A stretch of DNA of 64,000 nucleotides from Saccharofermentans sp. (GCA_016292135.1 JAEFAZ010000002.1:124001-188000), one strand, 5' to 3'; positions 9,411-19,152 are shown, numbered from the stretch's first letter. Numbers and translations are program-made. The notes: generated from the sequence alone by a model not told the origin.

Positions 9411-10826
9411 TCATGATGCTTTGCCTTCGAGAGCTGTGATCCTTGCCCCGCTTGCAAGGGGCTGTGTCTTGATGACTGATGCGGATGCGATGAATCGCGC
9501 GCTCCTGATCTTGACGAAATATCTGATGAGGGCGAAGATGCCGCTTATGAGCCAGGTAAGGCCGGCAGAGAGCCAAATGCCCCATACGCCGATGACAGGG
9601 AAGAGCGAAAGGAGGACGGGGAAGCCGATCCTGCCGGCAACTTCCACGATGCCGTTGATCAGGGCAAAGCCCGCATCGCCGATGCCGTTCAGGATGCCGC
9701 GGGTAACGTAGATCGTTCCAAGTGCGAAGTAGAAGATGCTCGTGATCTGAAGAGCCTTTGCTCCCATTACGATGATCTCGGGATCGTCGACGAATACTTT
9801 CATTACAGCCTCACCGCCGAACTGTGCGAGAGGGAGGACGATCATGGAAAAGACACCCATGATGATCATGCCCTTTGAGAATCCTTCCTTGATCCTCAGA
9901 TACTTGCGTGCGCCGAGGTTCTGGCCGGCGTGCGTCGACAATGCCATGCCCAGAGACCCGTAAGGCTGCTGGACGATCTGTTCGATCCTGCTCGTTGCCG
10001 TGAAAGTCGCGACGGTCATGGAACCGAATCCGTTGACGTAACGCTGAAGGGCGATGCAGGATACTGCGATGAGAGACATCTGCAAAGCCAGCATGGAGCC
10101 CATCCTTGTGCATTCGCCGATGATCTTGATGTCAGGATGCAGAAGATCCTTGCTGATCTTAAAATATTCATTCTTAAGATAAGCAAAAAGGAGACAGCCG
10201 ATGCCCGACAGGAACTGGGCGATGAGGGTTGCTATGGCAGCACCGAATACACCCATTCCGAAAGCATATACGAACAGGACATCGAGCCCTATATTGATAA
10301 AGCACGAGAATATGAGAAATATGAGAGGCGTTACCGAGTCGCCCAAAGCGCGAAGCATGCATGATGCATAGTTATACATGCCGACCAGGGGGATGCCCAG
10401 ACACATGATCCTCAGGTATGCATTGGATACTTCGATGATGTTGGAAGGAGTATCAAGGAGTCTCAGGATATAAGGTGACAGGAAGAACCCCGCGGCAGCC
10501 ATGAGGACTGATGCCAGCAGCATCATGTAGGCGCTGTTGATGATGACTTTCTTGACTTTCTGTTCATCCTTGGCACCGAAATACTTGGATGCGGTGATGC
10601 CGCCGCCGCTGCCTACACCGATGCAGAATGAGAAGAAAAGGAATGACAGGGAACCGGTCGAACCGACTGCCGCCAGAGCGTCAGCACCTACCGCGTGTCC
10701 GACGATCGCAGCATCTGCCAGGTTGTATAACTGCTGGAAGATATTGCCTATGAGCATGGGCACGGAGAAGCTTAAGAGAAGTTTCGTCGTATTGCCTTTT
10801 GTCATGTCACGGACCAGTGAACTCAT
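9411..10826 (-). CDS. MATE family efflux transporter
   Basis: This is an inner-membrane multidrug/cation antiporter of 471 residues with twelve membrane segments. The beginning (MTKGNTTKLLLSFSVPMLIGNIFQQLYN, split here as MTKGNTTKLL and PMLIGNIFQQLYN) and DAAIVGHAVGADALAAVGSTG are the classic MATE N-terminal signature. The second half repeats it (QQPYGSLGMALSTHAGQNLGA). I take the ATG at 10826, ten bases after AGAAAGGA; a start at 10838 would sit directly on that site. It is divergent from an AraC regulator with 185 bases between them, so that regulator may control it. The substrate cannot be told from sequence. Confidence 0.92.
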   Translation of the reverse strand: MSSLVRDMTKGNTTKLLLSFSVPMLIGNIFQQLYNLADAAIVGHAVGADALAAVGSTGSLSFLFFSFCIGVGSGGGITASKYFGAKDEQKVKKVIINSAYMMLLASVLMAAAGFFLSPYILRLLDTPSNIIEVSNAYLRIMCLGIPLVGMYNYASCMLRALGDSVTPLIFLIFSCFINIGLDVLFVYAFGMGVFGAAIATLIAQFLSGIGCLLFAYLKNEYFKISKDLLHPDIKIIGECTRMGSMLALQMSLIAVSCIALQRYVNGFGSMTVATFTATSRIEQIVQQPYGSLGMALSTHAGQNLGARKYLRIKEGFSKGMIIMGVFSMIVLPLAQFGGEAVMKVFVDDPEIIVMGAKALQITSIFYFALGTIYVTRGILNGIGDAGFALINGIVEVAGRIGFPVLLSLFPVIGVWGIWLSAGLTWLISGIFALIRYFVKIRSARFIASASVIKTQPLASGARITALEGKAS

Positions 10827-11011
10827 GCCTTTTCCCATCCTTTCTCTGAGGTGCCATAAATTTACCATTGGCAGAGGAAAGCAACAATGAACTATAATGC
10901 GGAAAAATTGATTTATTGTTCACTCGCGTTCTTTACAAATTATATTTTGTAGTGCAAAATCGTATCAGGAGATTGTTTTTTTGTGCAATTGTTCGAAGGG
11001 AGGGGAATACC

Positions 11012-11791
11012 TTGATTGATGTGTTGTTTTCAGGTTACAGTTACCTGCACGAGGATGGCCTTTTATATGATACCGAGCTCGGAAGAACGGGCTTTGAGAG
11101 TTATCAGATGCTCTATACGCATACGCCTGCCCTCTTCTGGGTCGAAGACTCACTGAAACAATACCCGGCAAGATCCGTGGTAATCTTTACTCCCGGCCAC
11201 AGGAAATACTACAGCTCCCTTCCGGGCGAGCCCTACAAGAACGACTGGATCAGGTTCGATACGGATGAAGAGTTCATTGAATCTTTTCCCATCACCAATG
11301 TTCCGTTCTCTCCTTCGGATCCTGACTTTGTACATAATCTCTTCAAACTCGTTGCGTGGGAGAGCAACGCGAAAAAGGAGACGGATGACCCTGTCATGCT
11401 GAACCTCTTTAAGGTCCTTTTCGAAAAACTCTCGGATAACAATGCGGATTTGATCATGCGTCCCTATCACCATGAGCTTATGACCTTGAGACGTGATATG
11501 ATGCTGCACCCGGAGTTTGCCTGGAATGTGGATAATATGGCATCAAGGATCAGTCTCGGCAGGACGAGATTTCAAAATCTCTATAAAGAGACTTTCGGAG
11601 TAAGTCCGGTGGATGATGTTATCAACGCCAGGATCGGGCTTGCATGTGACAGGCTCAAATACACTTCAAGATCCGTGGCCGAAGTTGCGGACCTGTGCGG
11701 TTACAAGAGTACGGAACACTTCTGCCGTCAGTTTTCGAAGATCACCGGCATGACACCAGGCAGGTTCAGGCGTGAAGGCAAGATCAGATAG
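11012..11791 (+). CDS. AraC family transcriptional regulator
   Basis: This is a 259-residue regulator with an N-terminal cupin-like effector domain (about residues 1-140; SGYSYLHEDGLLY and FTPGHRKYYSSLPGEP) and a C-terminal double helix-turn-helix (residues 160-258), ending in the family signature VAEVADLCGYKSTEHFCRQF and MTPGRFRRE. No ATG fits; the TTG at 11012 directly follows GGGAGGGG and is in frame, so I use it. The cupin class usually binds a sugar or related small molecule. It is divergent from the MATE gene and may regulate it. Its stop overlaps the stop region of the converging gene at 11784. Confidence 0.88.
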   Translation: MIDVLFSGYSYLHEDGLLYDTELGRTGFESYQMLYTHTPALFWVEDSLKQYPARSVVIFTPGHRKYYSSLPGEPYKNDWIRFDTDEEFIESFPITNVPFSPSDPDFVHNLFKLVAWESNAKKETDDPVMLNLFKVLFEKLSDNNADLIMRPYHHELMTLRRDMMLHPEFAWNVDNMASRISLGRTRFQNLYKETFGVSPVDDVINARIGLACDRLKYTSRSVAEVADLCGYKSTEHFCRQFSKITGMTPGRFRREGKIR

Positions 11792-12839
11792 GATCCTGAT
11801 CTTTTTTGTTTTTGCCTGCAAGGTATATGACAAGCACCGTGACTGCGGTCAGCGCGAAGAATGAGATGACTTCGATGGTGACTGCCGTATCGAGCTTGCT
11901 TGAGACTATCTTGCCGCCTGCAATGGCGGTGATGTCCTGTTCGTATCTTTCCTGCGTGTAACCGGCGGGCATGGTCGAGAGGGAATAGATCACTTCACCG
12001 GTGTCCGGAGAAAAGATGCAGAAGGCAGCCATATCTTCCTCGGTCTTCATCTTGAAGAAGGACCTGTGACCGTTATAGTTTACGATCTTCGAGTCTTCGT
12101 TGAAGAAATCGCGGGATATCGAAAACTTCTGCGAACTCTCTTCGGCATAGTATTTCGCGTTCCTTTGGCATAGTCTTATGTATTCCACAAGGTCTTTCGA
12201 ATAACGGTCCCAAACGCCCGCGTAGAAGGATATCGAAAAATCGTCTTCGGAGGTATTCTCATTGTCCTTGCGGGAATATGTGACGGTCAGGAAATCCTGT
12301 TTATGAGACAGAGCATAACTGCAGAGGCGCTTGGAGATATCCAGTGAAGGGTCTTTCTCCAGATGCTGTTCCTTGACTCTGACGATGGTGCTCAGGTTCT
12401 TCAAGAGCGAACCGTAACTGCTGAGATCGTAAGACTTGCCGGGGATCACAAGTTCTGTTTCACCCTGATATTTGACTTTGACGCTCGTGTAAAAAAGATC
12501 GGCTCCCTTAACTCCTTCGAAATCCGTCATTTTTTGAAGATCTTCTTTTCTCGGGGACGCACACAGGATATATTCTGACTTAGTAAGGTCGTAAGTCTTG
12601 CTGTCACCTTTGCTGTTCTTGAAGAAGATATGGTATCCGCTGCCGTCCCGGTAAGCTTTGAACTGGGATTGGAAACCTCCGCTGAACCCGCCTCCTGTGT
12701 TGGACTCGAAATACTCGACCTTCGGTTCGATCCCGTCGGTGCTGAGGCCTTCCGGAGGAAAGACCGTGGTCAGTATTGCCAAAGAGACGACATGGAGTCC
12801 CATCAGTATTGCAATCGCGGTGATGATCTTCTTTTTCAT
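11784..12839 (-). CDS. Hypothetical membrane-anchored protein, large external domain
   Basis: This is a 351-residue protein with one membrane segment at each end (about residues 5-25 and 322-342) and a large extracytoplasmic part between. The last ten residues are basic and polar, consistent with a cytoplasmic tail. The external part contains GGGFSGGFQSQFKAYRDGSGYHIFFKNSKG, written here in pieces as GGGFSGGFQSQF and YRDGSGYHIFFKN, but matches no domain I know. The start follows GGGGGAGATT. Its end overlaps the AraC gene by eight bases, convergent. The same two-anchor plan recurs in the unrelated gene at 47645-48514. The function is unknown. Confidence 0.75.
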   Translation of the reverse strand: MKKKIITAIAILMGLHVVSLAILTTVFPPEGLSTDGIEPKVEYFESNTGGGFSGGFQSQFKAYRDGSGYHIFFKNSKGDSKTYDLTKSEYILCASPRKEDLQKMTDFEGVKGADLFYTSVKVKYQGETELVIPGKSYDLSSYGSLLKNLSTIVRVKEQHLEKDPSLDISKRLCSYALSHKQDFLTVTYSRKDNENTSEDDFSISFYAGVWDRYSKDLVEYIRLCQRNAKYYAEESSQKFSISRDFFNEDSKIVNYNGHRSFFKMKTEEDMAAFCIFSPDTGEVIYSLSTMPAGYTQERYEQDITAIAGGKIVSSKLDTAVTIEVISFFALTAVTVLVIYLAGKNKKDQDPI

Positions 12840-12964
12840 TGTTAATCTCCCCCTTGCTTTATCAGTATAAGAGCATTCGGCAGGAAAAACAACAGATCAT
12901 GTATTATAATATGGTGTGATTTTGCTCAGATGACTGTTGTTGCTGAGCCCGGTAAAGGTGACAA

Positions 12965-13930
12965 ATGGAAGAGAAAAAAGAACTTGACCTTGAGAATATG
13001 ACCCGCGAGGAAGCCCTGGCATATATGGGCTTAGGACCTAAGGCGGGCATAAAGGCCATAGACGACCGCTTCTGGAAGATGACCAAACAGTACAGGGGCA
13101 AGGACGATCCCGAATCCCAGAGGAAGGAAGAAGTCTATGCCGCGATCTACGAGATCGCCACGGGTCACCGCGACTTCCAAAGACAGCAGGAGGAAGAGAG
13201 AGCCAACTCGGCCAAGTACTTCGGCAAGACTGCCAAGGAGTGGAAGACCTGGTTCAGCTACGCATGGTATAAGATACTGATCATAGTGGCTGCTGTTGCC
13301 GTGATAGCATATTTTGTTTTCTCGCTCGTCTCGAATCTCATGGTGGACTGCAATGTGGTCGTTTTCGGGCTCCTCGAATGTGATAACACGTATATGACAC
13401 AGGTCCTTAAGGATCAGGGCAGGAAGAAGCCGAGAGTGTCTTCCATTATGCTCGTTGTTCCGAACGAGGAAGGCAAGGTCGCTCAGGATGCCTATACAGA
13501 GGCTTTCAATGCCATGGTCTATACCGATCCCGATGTCCTGATATCCGATGAGGAATCCTATCCCTATTACTTCACGGCTTTCAGCGATCTTTCCGCCATA
13601 TCCGACGGCATAATTGCAGGCCTTTCTGACAAGGCGCGAGCTGACGTTGTCCCTGTCTACATGACCGAGCAGGATTTCGTAAGGTATGCCAACAAGGTCT
13701 TAAGGTTCAACGGGATAACCGATATGGATTCCGACCCTTCCGAGTATTCCGACACGCCCGTGATGGTAGGACTTAAGATATCTGATCCTGCTGCCGTTGC
13801 GAGGCTCGGAGTCAAGTCTCTCTGGAACGACGGCGAGACCACGCTCCTTATCGGTATTTGCGGGACCAGCAAGGATCCCGAGGCTTCGAAAAACATGATA
13901 ACCGCTATCATCAACAGCGCTTATGAGTGA
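12965..13930 (+). CDS. Membrane protein with degenerate J-like N-domain
   Basis: This 321-residue protein begins with a helical J-domain-like segment (residues 10-75: EEALAYMGLGPKAGIKAIDDRFWKM, given in pieces EEALAYMGLG and KAIDDRFWKM). The HPD tripeptide that stimulates Hsp70 is missing; its place reads KQYRGKDD. One membrane segment (about residues 105-127) follows, then a soluble domain of about 190 residues that should lie outside the cell. Similar layouts occur in Clostridia without known function. The HPD loss argues against an Hsp70 co-chaperone role. A TATAAT at 12905-12910 precedes it; the sensor operon starts 37 bases after its stop from a separate promoter. Confidence 0.75.
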   Translation: MEEKKELDLENMTREEALAYMGLGPKAGIKAIDDRFWKMTKQYRGKDDPESQRKEEVYAAIYEIATGHRDFQRQQEEERANSAKYFGKTAKEWKTWFSYAWYKILIIVAAVAVIAYFVFSLVSNLMVDCNVVVFGLLECDNTYMTQVLKDQGRKKPRVSSIMLVVPNEEGKVAQDAYTEAFNAMVYTDPDVLISDEESYPYYFTAFSDLSAISDGIIAGLSDKARADVVPVYMTEQDFVRYANKVLRFNGITDMDSDPSEYSDTPVMVGLKISDPAAVARLGVKSLWNDGETTLLIGICGTSKDPEASKNMITAIINSAYE

Positions 13931-13939
13931 GAGTATAAT
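13911..13939 (+). promoter_or_regulatory. Promoter of the sugar-sensing operon
   Basis: TCAACA (13911-13916), a 17-base spacer and a perfect TATAAT (13934-13939) sit at the very end of the preceding coding region. Transcription would begin near 13946, giving a leader of about 22 bases to the ATG at 13968. Confidence 0.55.
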
Positions 13940-13967
13940 GAATGCGTCTTAGTAAGGTTTTGAGTCG

Positions 13968-15005
13968 ATGAGAAGAATAAAGGTGAGAGTTTCTAGGAAG
14001 AGAGTTGCAGTCTGGATACTGGCGGGCATAGTACTCGTTCTCTTCTGCGCGACCGTCGCCGGTCTCATCTACTACAGGAAGATGATCAAAGATCTGGGCG
14101 TAGTCCAGAACGAGGAATTCAGGGAATTTTCGAGGATATATGCATATATAGCCGAAGACCCCGACAGTAAGCTCACGAAGAAGATCTACAAGGAGATATC
14201 CGAGTATGCCGTCGAGAACGACTGTTACGTCGAACTCACAGGGCAGAACCTGTCGACATCCTATTCCAAGGCTGACAGGTTCAATATGGCGATCAGTTCG
14301 AAAGTGGACGGGATCATAGTGGAAGGCGACGATTCCAAGGAGATAAAAGACCTCATCGACAAGGCTGCCGGTGAAGGCATTCCCGTCGTGACCGTTCTTT
14401 CGGACTGTCTGGGTTCCTCGCGCAAGAGCTTCGTAGCTCTCGATAACTTCAGGCTCGGCACCGAGTACGGCGAGAAGCTCATAGAACTTGCTTCCAATGA
14501 TCCTTACGGAAGCGTTCTCGACTGCCTGATCCTTATCGACAGCGACGAGAAGAACTACGATGATGTCATCCACACGGCGATCAAGGAAGAGGTGAACGGT
14601 AAGAATGTCGATACCGTATCCCAGGTCGTCGATATATCCACGCCCTTCACGGCACAGGAAGGTGTAGCCGGCATACTTGACAGATACGTTGATCTGCCGG
14701 ATGTGATCGTCTGCCTCAACGACAGGACGAGCGACAGCGTTTACGAATATATCGTTGAGAGAAACTTGGTCGGACAGGTCACGGTCCTCGCTTATTTCGA
14801 TTCCGACACCATCGTCAAGGCGATAGTGAAAGGCTCCGTCAAGCTCACTTATGCGACAGATGCCAAGTTCGTCGCCGAGCAGTGCGTCAAGGCTCTTAAC
14901 GAATATAACGACACGGGCTTTGTAAGTGAGTATTTCCAGTCGAACTATATCCTTATCGACCGGAACAATGTTTCGAATCACATGCCGGAGGACAAAGATG
15001 TTTAA
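13968..15005 (+). CDS. Membrane-anchored sugar-binding sensor protein (XylFII-like)
   Basis: This is a 345-residue protein of the Peripla_BP_4 fold. Its N-terminus is basic (MRRIKVRVSRKR) followed by one membrane segment (residues 13-37) with no lipobox or clear cleavage site, so it should stay anchored with the binding domain outside. Fold markers include VDGIIVEGDDSKEIKDLIDKA, cited as VDGIIVEGDD, and IPVVTVLSDC. It overlaps the downstream kinase gene by eight bases. Membrane-anchored binding proteins next to a LytS/YesM kinase are known as the sensing part of XylFII-LytS/YesN systems for D-xylose in clostridia; the sugar here is not proven. Confidence 0.85.
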   Translation: MRRIKVRVSRKRVAVWILAGIVLVLFCATVAGLIYYRKMIKDLGVVQNEEFREFSRIYAYIAEDPDSKLTKKIYKEISEYAVENDCYVELTGQNLSTSYSKADRFNMAISSKVDGIIVEGDDSKEIKDLIDKAAGEGIPVVTVLSDCLGSSRKSFVALDNFRLGTEYGEKLIELASNDPYGSVLDCLILIDSDEKNYDDVIHTAIKEEVNGKNVDTVSQVVDISTPFTAQEGVAGILDRYVDLPDVIVCLNDRTSDSVYEYIVERNLVGQVTVLAYFDSDTIVKAIVKGSVKLTYATDAKFVAEQCVKALNEYNDTGFVSEYFQSNYILIDRNNVSNHMPEDKDV

Positions 15006-16479
15006 GTTCCTGGCAAACATGAAGATATCCCGTAAGCTCGTAGCGGTCTTCCTCGCGACGTCTGTTATCGCGATGGGAGTCAACCTCTTCATATATCTCA
15101 ATCTCAACTCGGCGATGGACAAGATCAACCAGGTCTTCTCGAGCAACATCAGTCTCAACGAGTTGTCTGAGAACCTGAACAAGATCCACTCGGGTCTTAC
15201 GGGCTACCTTGAGACCAAGAACACGGACGACCTGCAGCTCTACTACTCTTCGACGCAGACAGTTACGCTGATGATCAAGGAGCTGAACAACAATGTCACC
15301 GACAACAACGTAAAGCTCACCGAACGTGACATCAGGAACATGATCAAGTCCTATATCGATACTGCCGATGAAGCTATCCAGGCCAAGCGAGGCAGGAACA
15401 TCGATGAATATACGAACAAGTACAACGAGTGCTGCAGGATCAAGGATTACCTCAACACATATATCTACTCGGTCAACAACGAGCAGTTCATGACGAACTC
15501 CGAGAATTACCGCGCCCTGACAGGATCTCTTCGTTACACGGAGCTCATGAGCATGCTGGTTTTCGCGGCCGCATCCCTCATGAACATCCTCTTGATAATC
15601 ATCATGACCAACACGATCACGAGGCCTCTGACGCGTCTTTCAGCCAAGGCCGTTGAGATCTCGTCCGGCAACCCCGAGAACGTCGAGCCCCTGCAGGTCA
15701 TCTCCGACGACGAGGTCGGTAAGGTTACGAGAGCGTTCAACGAGATGCTCGCGAGTATCAAGGACTATATCGCCCGTATCAGGACGCAGCTGATCACCGA
15801 GAGTGAGATGAAGGAGAAGAACCTCCTGATGGAGACCCACTTGAAGGACGCCCAGCTCAAGTACCTGCAGTCACAGATCAACCCGCACTTCCTATTCAAC
15901 ACGCTCAATGCGGGCGCCCAGCTCGCCATGATGGAAGGCGCCGACAGGACCGTCGAATACATAAGGAATATGGCAGACTTTTTCCGTTACAACGTCAAGA
16001 AGACCAGCGAGACCGTAAAGCTCTCCGAGGAGATCGAGCTCGTTGATTCCTACGTTTATATCCTGAACGTGAGGTTCGCAGGCGAGATCAATTTCGTCAA
16101 GGAGATCGATGAGTCCCTGCTCGACGTCAACGTCCCCTCCATGATCATCCAGCCCCTTGTTGAGAACTCGATCAAGTACGGCATCAAGGATGTCGAGCCC
16201 GGCCAGGGCAAGATAACGCTCTCCGTATTCCGCGAGGGCGACAACGCCTGCATCAGGGTATCCGACAACGGTATAGGCACCGATGAGGAGATCATCGAAA
16301 AGATAATGAACAACGAGAAAGGTCCGTCCGAGACAAGAGGCGTCGGCATTACGAACGTAATGGCAAGACTCGACCTCTATTACAACAGCAAGGAAGTCTT
16401 CGAGATCAAGAGCCGCAAGAACGAAGGAACGCAAGTTACGATAAAGATACCGATACCGATGGAGGCCCGCAATGTATAA
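14998..16479 (+). CDS. YesM-type sensor histidine kinase
   Basis: This is a 493-residue membrane kinase. A first membrane segment lies at residues 15-37, an extracellular helical domain at 38-180, a second segment at about 184-206, then HAMP (residues 207-260), the His_kinase domain QSQINPHFLFNTLN with phospho-His297, and a HATPase domain (PLVENSIKYG, DNGIGT, GVGITNVMARL). The start at 14998 overlaps the upstream binding-protein stop; the longer in-frame start at 14926 would lie inside that gene. The outer helical domain is the likely contact for the anchored sugar sensor. It phosphorylates the YesN-type regulator encoded directly after it, with an eight-base overlap. Confidence 0.93.
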   Translation: MFKFLANMKISRKLVAVFLATSVIAMGVNLFIYLNLNSAMDKINQVFSSNISLNELSENLNKIHSGLTGYLETKNTDDLQLYYSSTQTVTLMIKELNNNVTDNNVKLTERDIRNMIKSYIDTADEAIQAKRGRNIDEYTNKYNECCRIKDYLNTYIYSVNNEQFMTNSENYRALTGSLRYTELMSMLVFAAASLMNILLIIIMTNTITRPLTRLSAKAVEISSGNPENVEPLQVISDDEVGKVTRAFNEMLASIKDYIARIRTQLITESEMKEKNLLMETHLKDAQLKYLQSQINPHFLFNTLNAGAQLAMMEGADRTVEYIRNMADFFRYNVKKTSETVKLSEEIELVDSYVYILNVRFAGEINFVKEIDESLLDVNVPSMIIQPLVENSIKYGIKDVEPGQGKITLSVFREGDNACIRVSDNGIGTDEEIIEKIMNNEKGPSETRGVGITNVMARLDLYYNSKEVFEIKSRKNEGTQVTIKIPIPMEARNV

Positions 16480-18067
16480 GATCCTGCTCGCAGATGACGA
16501 AGGCATAGTCATCGAGTCTTTAAGATTCATAGTTGATAAGGAGTTCCCGGGACTCTGTGAGATCTTCGAGGCGAAGACCGGCAGGCGCGTCATCGAGCTC
16601 GCTGACGAGGAACGCCCTGACATCGCCCTCATGGACATCAGGATGCCGGGCATCAACGGCATCGAAGCCATGCGCGAGATCAGGCTCACCAACCCCAACA
16701 TCGTGTTCGTCATCATATCGGCATACGACAAGTTCGATTACGCCAAGCAGGCGCTGAACCTCGGCGTCATTGACTACGTGAACAAGCCTTTCGACAGGAC
16801 CCAGATCGTACAGGTCGTAAAGAAAGCCATGAACGAGGTCGACCGTCTCCGCGAACAGAGGAGCCGCGAACTTGAAGTCAGGGAGAAGCTCGAGAGCATC
16901 ATCCCCATCGTCGAAAACGGTCTCATCCAGGATCTCCTGTCGCACGAGCACTTCAAAGAGAATATCGATGAATACAAGAAGCTCCTCAAGATGGATGAAG
17001 AGTACGGCCTCATGCTGGCGATCGTGGGCGGTGACAGGGAGCCCGGCGGATACATGAGGGGCGCGGTCCCCGCGAGCGTCAAGACCCAGGAAAACTACGA
17101 GAAGGTCCTGCTCATAATCAGCGACAACTTCAAGTGCATAACAGGTTCCGTCATGGGCAACAAGATCCCCGTCCTCATCCCCTGCGCAAAGAGCGAGATC
17201 ACATCTGAGGAATATTCGAGGATACTGGATTCAGCCAAACTGGCACAGGAAGAACTGACCGAAGCCCTGGGCATCGATTTCAGGATCGGAATCGGTCCCG
17301 TAAAGCCCCTCGAGCAGATGGCTGATTCTTATTCGGAAGCCCTGTCGATCCTCGTTAAGACCCGCCAGACCGTGGCGGAGAGTATAGACCTTCCCGAGGG
17401 ATGCGAATACGATACGGATTATCCTCTTACGACGGAGAAGGATCTTTTCGATGCGATAACGCAGGGCGATGTCGCAAGGTCGGTCAAGGAAGCGAGCAAC
17501 TTCTTCGACTGGATGGAGAAGAACTCCGGCGGCGAGATGAGCGACATCTGCCTCAAGGTCCTCGAGTTCGTCCTCTGGGGCGAGAGGCTCGCTTACAGCA
17601 ACGGAGGTCACGTTTATCACTTCCTTTCGAGGAGCGGCTACCTTCCCGAGATCAACTCCATGAAGAGCTACGACGAACTGAGACTCTGGTTCTTAAGCCA
17701 CATCGAGAACGCCGTCAACATGATCAACACGGCCAACGCCGCGCAGAACGAAGACGTTGCCGAAAAAGCGAAGAAATACATAGACCAGCACTACAGGGAA
17801 GACATCTCGCTCGATGACCTTTCCGCCATGTACGGCATCAGCCCCTTCTATTTCAGTAAGGTCTTCAAGACCCAGACCGGCGTGACCTTCACCGATTACA
17901 TAACAGGTGTAAGGGTTGGCAAGGCAAGACAGCTCCTCGAGGGCACTTCCAAGTCCATGAAGGAGATCTGTTCGGAGGTAGGCTATTCCGATCCTAACTA
18001 TTTCTCACGTATATTCAAGAAGAACACCGGTGTAACCCCCACCGAGTATAAGGAGGGCAAGAGATGA
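16472..18067 (+). CDS. YesN-type response regulator, AraC output
   Basis: This is a 531-residue two-component regulator. The receiver (residues 1-120) has the acidic pair ADDEG and phospho-Asp55 in MDIRMPG, and a conserved Lys in VNKPFDRTQ. A middle region (about 150-400) resembles the YesN linker and has a GGDEF-like degenerate stretch (LGIDFRIGIGPVKPLEQM). The C-terminal AraC helix-turn-helix is full (DLSAMYGISPFYFSKVF, EVGYSDPNYFSRIF, TPTEYKEGKR). It should activate the importer genes at 22415-27871 when the upstream kinase senses its sugar. It overlaps both neighbours by 8 and 4 bases, so the four genes are tightly coupled. Confidence 0.93.
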   Translation: MYKILLADDEGIVIESLRFIVDKEFPGLCEIFEAKTGRRVIELADEERPDIALMDIRMPGINGIEAMREIRLTNPNIVFVIISAYDKFDYAKQALNLGVIDYVNKPFDRTQIVQVVKKAMNEVDRLREQRSRELEVREKLESIIPIVENGLIQDLLSHEHFKENIDEYKKLLKMDEEYGLMLAIVGGDREPGGYMRGAVPASVKTQENYEKVLLIISDNFKCITGSVMGNKIPVLIPCAKSEITSEEYSRILDSAKLAQEELTEALGIDFRIGIGPVKPLEQMADSYSEALSILVKTRQTVAESIDLPEGCEYDTDYPLTTEKDLFDAITQGDVARSVKEASNFFDWMEKNSGGEMSDICLKVLEFVLWGERLAYSNGGHVYHFLSRSGYLPEINSMKSYDELRLWFLSHIENAVNMINTANAAQNEDVAEKAKKYIDQHYREDISLDDLSAMYGISPFYFSKVFKTQTGVTFTDYITGVRVGKARQLLEGTSKSMKEICSEVGYSDPNYFSRIFKKNTGVTPTEYKEGKR

Positions 18068-19137
18068 TAAAGAAAGCAGTTGCTCTTGTTGCCATATTGT
18101 CGATACTGTTAGGCCTTACCGGCTGCCAGACGGCCGAAAAGCCCAAGATAACGCCTACGACGAAAGATTCGGTCTGCACGATCGGCTTGTCGTTCGACTC
18201 TTTCGTTATCGAGCGCTGGACACGTGACCGTGACATCTTCGTATCCACGGCCAACGATCTGGGAGCCGAAGTAAATGTCCAGTCCGCGGGCGGCGATGCC
18301 ACAACCCAGATATCCCAGATCAAGTACTTTACCGAGATAGGAGTCAACGCCATAGTTATCGTCACCGCTGATGCCACAGCCCTCAAGGGCGCGATCGTTG
18401 AAGCGAAGAGCCGCGGTATCCCCGTCATCTGTTACGACAGACTCGTAAGGGACGCCGGAGCAGATCTTTACATCTCCTTCGACAACAAGAAAGTCGGCGA
18501 GTATATGGCTGAGGCCATCTGCGATAAGGTCTCCCCGGGAGGCTCCATCGTCGAGATAATGGGACCTGAGACGGACTACAACGTTCCCCAGGTCATGGAA
18601 GGCTTTAACGGAGTCTGCCAGAAGAATGCCATGACGATCTTATCCTCCTGCAACTGCAATAACTGGAAGCCGGAATATGCATATGAATTTGTCAACGAGA
18701 ACTTCGAAGAGATCTCCGGTGCGGATGCTATCATGTGCGGCAACGATGCGCTCGCGGGTGAAACTGTTCATGCCCTGGCCGAAAGAGGTTACGCCGGCAA
18801 CATCTATGTAACGGGTCAGGACGGCGACCTTGAGGCCTGCCAGAGGATAATCGAAGGCACCCAGCTCGTAACGGTCTATAAGCCCGTTGAGAAGCTGGCC
18901 CGTCTTGCCGCAAGGTGCGCAGTCGCTCTTGCATCCGGCCAGCCGCTTTCCAATGTCACTTCAGACAAATCCATCGAGGGAACATATACGCTCGGCGAAT
19001 TCAACGACGGTACTTATACCATTCCCTATATAGCGATAGACCCTTCCCCCGTTACGCTCGAAAACATAGATGAGGTCATCATCAACAGCGGTTTCCACTC
19101 AAGGGAAGAAGTCTACATCAATCAGAAAGCAAACTGA
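18064..19137 (+). CDS. Sugar-binding lipoprotein of the sensor operon (CUT2 type)
   Basis: This is a 357-residue exported protein with a signal peptide and lipobox LTGC at Cys21, so it is lipid-anchored. The Peripla_BP_4 fold is clear: a first strand IGLSFDSFVIERW, then GVNAIVIVTADATALKGAI, IPVICYDRLV, DLYISFDNKKVGEY and a hinge with GNDALAGETVHAL. It resembles the importer's binding protein at 22415 in order and motifs (YDRL, FDNxKVG). It may bind the same sugar and feed the importer, or act as a second input to the kinase. It is the last gene of the operon, and no terminator is evident after it. Confidence 0.9.
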   Translation: MIKKAVALVAILSILLGLTGCQTAEKPKITPTTKDSVCTIGLSFDSFVIERWTRDRDIFVSTANDLGAEVNVQSAGGDATTQISQIKYFTEIGVNAIVIVTADATALKGAIVEAKSRGIPVICYDRLVRDAGADLYISFDNKKVGEYMAEAICDKVSPGGSIVEIMGPETDYNVPQVMEGFNGVCQKNAMTILSSCNCNNWKPEYAYEFVNENFEEISGADAIMCGNDALAGETVHALAERGYAGNIYVTGQDGDLEACQRIIEGTQLVTVYKPVEKLARLAARCAVALASGQPLSNVTSDKSIEGTYTLGEFNDGTYTIPYIAIDPSPVTLENIDEVIINSGFHSREEVYINQKAN

Positions 19138-19152
19138 CAGCAGTATAAGGAT

